Assembly: GCA_036365145.1 (NCBI GenBank)
Contig: JAEOAD010000982.1
Location: forward strand, 6,660,001 to 6,724,000
Reading direction: 5' to 3'
Length of the DNA: 64,000 nucleotides
Source: Orientallactaga sibirica
Lineage: Eukaryota; Chordata; Mammalia; Rodentia; Dipodidae
Positions within the stretch are counted from its first letter, which is position 1. The number at the start of each line of letters is the position of its first letter. A program made the position numbers and the translations under genes. Below the pieces are notes generated by a model, which made no database searches, was not told where the DNA came from, and worked only from the letters and a program-made list of their open reading frames with translations. Of this stretch, positions 61,695-64,000 are shown in pieces.

Positions 61695-62005
61695 GCATGA
61701 AGAGGCTCTCTCTAGCCCATAGCCTCTGGCCTGAGGGGAGTTGTGCCTTGCCAGTGAGTTGCTGGCCTTCAGAACTCTCTCAGGAAAGCAGAGGGTTTCA
61801 TCTCTTTCTGAAGAACTAGGTGGAGTCTAGGACAGTTTTCATTATTCTAGCTCCAGCATTCTGAAATTTTAATAAATTTTTGTTTGTAAATATAGAGTGG
61901 GTATATATTATAGAATTTAGAAAACAGGAAGCAGGAGAATTTCTGTTGACTGCCTATACAATTCCTCAGTACAACCTTTATCATTCTATTTCAGGCTATT
62001 TCTTT
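61691..62005. other. Low-copy intronic sequence
   Basis: No feature recognised. Confidence 0.3.
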
Positions 62006-62007
62006 TT

Positions 62008-62245
62008 AGGTTTTTTTTTTCTTTTTTTGAAGCAGGGTCTCATATAGTACAGACTGGCCTTGAACTCACTATTACTTGAAGATGACATTAATCTCCTGAT
62101 ATTCATGCCTCTACCTCCCCAGTGCTGGAGTTAGAAGAATGCACTGCAACACTGAGTTGATGTTGTACTGGAGACCAAATCCAGGGCTTCCAACAAGTTA
62201 GTCAAGCACTCCACCAATTGAGATACACCCTCAGTTCCTCTTTTA
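62008..62245 (-). mobile_element. Old B1/ID composite SINE
   Basis: Reverse diverged copy: GAAGCAGGGTCTCATATAG, CCAGTGCTGGAGTTAGAAG, CACTCCACCAATTGAG. Confidence 0.6.
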
Positions 62246-62830
62246 GGTTTTTATTTATATATTCATATTTATTATGTATATAATTAATTATACATATATT
62301 AATTATAAATTTGTGGATATATGTGCATATATTTTTCCTGTCTTTTCACTTAACTTCATAGTTATCTTCAAAGCTAATGTTTTTAGAAGCTGAATAGGGG
62401 AGTTCATGCATCTTACATTATCATTCAGAAGTTAGGTTACTTCTGTGATCTTCATAGTATAAGTAAGAATGCAAGGAATATGTTTCTCCTTTTTACTTTT
62501 GAAGGAAATCAAGTGGAAGGCAAGATAGCATTTTTATATTCATTTCTTGTATCTAGTGATGATGAGAATGACCTGTGGACTGGCTAATGTGGCTGGAGGG
62601 GGAGAGGGACGGAAGGAGTGAAAGAGAGAAGGATGAGGAGAGGGAACAAAGAGAATGAATGAGAGAACAGATGAGAATGAGTGAATATGAATTATTCCAC
62701 CTCTGAAGGAAGCATACCCCCATAGTACTATACCTGTTTCACTACAGTGGGGTGCAGTGATTGACCTTTCTCTTAAGTAGTGAACATTGAAGCCCCTGGG
62801 ATTTGGTTCCTTCGCTTCTTTCTTCTTTCC
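62246..62830. other. Low-copy intronic sequence with purine-rich tract
   Basis: The purine tract at 62,592-62,680 (GGAGGGGGAGAGGGACGGAAGG) makes long minus-strand open frames. No gene evidence. Confidence 0.35.
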
Positions 62831-62834
62831 CTCT

Positions 62835-63118
62835 TTATTTTTATTTTTATTTTTTGGAGAGAGACACAGAGAGAGACAGAGACAGAGAGAGAGGGAGGGA
62901 GAGGAAGACAGAGATGGGTGCACCAGCAGTGTCTCAGCTGCTGCAAATGATATCCAGATGTGTGCGCCCCCTTGTGGTCAAGTGTGGCATTGCAGCCTTG
63001 CGTCACTTTGCATCTGGCTAAACGTGGGACCTGGAGATTGGAACCGCTGGAGACTGGAACCAGTGTTCTTAGGCTTAGGAGGCAGGCGCCATAACCCCTA
63101 AGCCATCTCTCCAGCCCT
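62835..63118 (-). mobile_element. tRNA/ID-headed SINE, CTCF-like variant 1
   Basis: Reverse copy with GTGCGCCCCCTTGTGGTC at 62,962-62,979 and a small GGAGATTGGAACC/GGAGACTGGAACC duplication. TTTGCCTCTTTTAAA follows and TTCGCTTCTTTCTTC precedes it. Confidence 0.9.
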
Positions 63119-63127
63119 TTGCCTCTT

Positions 63128-63352
63128 TTAAAAATACTAATTTATTCATTTGGGTTGAAGGAAGGAGGGGGACAGGGAAGGAGAGAAAGAAAATGAGTAT
63201 GGACATACCAAGGCCTCTTGCCTCTACTAATGAACTCCAGACACGTGTACCATTTTACATGGGTACTGAGGAATCAAACCTATCCAGGCCAACCCTGGTC
63301 AGCAGGCTTTGTAAGCAAGTGCCTTTAACCACTGGGCCATCTCTCCAGCCCA
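63128..63352 (-). mobile_element. tRNA/ID-headed SINE, old
   Basis: Reverse copy ending GGGCCATCTCTCCAGCCC. Confidence 0.83.
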
Positions 63353-63560
63353 CTCTTTTTAACTTTTGCCACCTGACTGGTATTTGGTTTTCTAGAACTG
63401 TAGAGAGAACCATAGAAAGAACCGTGTTCTAAAGTGACCTCTTATTGGCTAAGATACGGGTCATTGTCCCATGCCAACAAGGTAAAGGTCATGGCTGTAA
63501 TAATCCTCTTGTGGTTTCTAGCTTAGCTTTGTAGTGTCATCATACAACCCCTAAAAAAAT
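63353..63560. other. Low-copy intronic sequence
   Basis: No feature recognised. Confidence 0.3.
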
Positions 63561-63569
63561 TGCACCTAA

Positions 63570-63697
63570 TGCTTCGCATGGTGGGTATGCTTAGAATCCT
63601 AAAACTCAAAAGGCAGAGACAGGAGGATTGTGAGTTCCAGGCCTGGCTGGGCTACAAAGTGAGACCCTTTCTGTCTCTCAAAAAAAAAAAAAAAAAG
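63570..63697 (+). mobile_element. Old B1-like SINE
   Basis: Forward copy (CTTCGCATGGTGGGTATGC ... CTGTCTCTC then A17). Confidence 0.72.
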
Positions 63698-63701
63698 GTT
63701 G

Positions 63702-63868
63702 AACCGGGCGTGGTGGTGCACGCCTTTAATCCCAGCACTTGGGAGGCAGAGGTAGGAGGATGGCCATGAGTTTGAGGCCACCCTGAGAATACATAGTGAA
63801 TTCCAAGTCATCCTGAGCTAGAGTGAGACCCAACCCCGAAAAACCAAAAAAAAAAAAAAAAAAAAAAA
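63702..63868 (+). mobile_element. B1 SINE
   Basis: Forward copy with A22 tail; AAAGGTTGAACC and AAAGTTTAACAG flanks. Confidence 0.93.
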
Positions 63869-63873
63869 GTTTA

Positions 63874-64000
63874 ACAGTGGGTGTGGTGGAATGCACCTGT
63901 GTTCCCAGCACTTGAGAAGTGGTGGCAGGAGGATTACAAGTTTAAGGCCAGCCTGGGATACATAGTTCCAGACCAGCCTGGCATGCAGATTGAGACCCTG
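63874..64000 (+). mobile_element. Old B1-like SINE, cut by window edge
   Basis: Forward diverged copy (GTGGGTGTGGTGGAATGC ... GATTGAGACCCTG). Confidence 0.72.

Larger units (their letters stand above)
41887..64000 (+). other. Inferred first intron (continues beyond window)
   Basis: From the GTAAGT donor to the window end. I see no acceptor plus conserved coding exon in it. The SINEs, old DNA transposons and MaLR pieces are listed separately. Confidence 0.4.

Overview
The window reads as nuclear DNA of a rodent, most likely a jerboa-type (Dipodoidea) genome. Three short-retroposon classes dominate both strands: 7SL-derived B1 copies of about 145-150 bp, tRNA/ID-headed SINEs of about 180-260 bp ending in a CT-rich stretch and (AAAT)n, and older B4-like composites. 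One canonical ID element and several L1 families are also present. B1 plus B4 places it in the mouse-related clade; the abundant ID-headed SINE with its long non-tRNA body fits what is known of Dipodoidea better than mouse, rat or hamster. The species is inference. Element boundaries below are read by eye and are good to about 5-20 bp unless a target-site duplication (TSD) is quoted.

Layout. About 1-40,900 is gene-poor sequence packed with SINEs and with mostly minus-strand L1 3' ends, including several recognisable C-terminal ORF2 remnants. It also holds LTR material: an LTR plus tRNA-Met primer binding site at about 18,420-18,924, a second LTR-like block at 15,122-15,768, and MaLR-type LTRs. 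About 40,910-42,300 is the only CpG island. It has GC boxes, an ETS site, a CACGTG E-box, a run of 31 T, a small upstream ORF and a candidate first exon that ends one base after an ATG at a strong GTAAGT donor (41,887). About 41,887-64,000 is interpreted as the start of a large first intron on the + strand. It is rich in SINEs, poor in L1, and carries old mammalian repeats (MER5-like, MER20-like, MaLR, L2/MIR-like). No later exon, tRNA, rRNA, CRISPR array or intact protein-coding gene was found. The long open frames are nearly all translations of SINEs and L1s.

The most interesting structures concern how the repeats were laid down. One is a 164-bp near-perfect inverted repeat abutting the 5' end of a truncated L1, later split in one arm by a B1 with a 15-16 bp TSD. 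Another is a set of 'SINE trains', in which several elements entered one site in the same orientation so the same TSD recurs up to six times. A third is two SINE subfamilies carrying CTCF-core-like motifs. I found no convincing new gene system.
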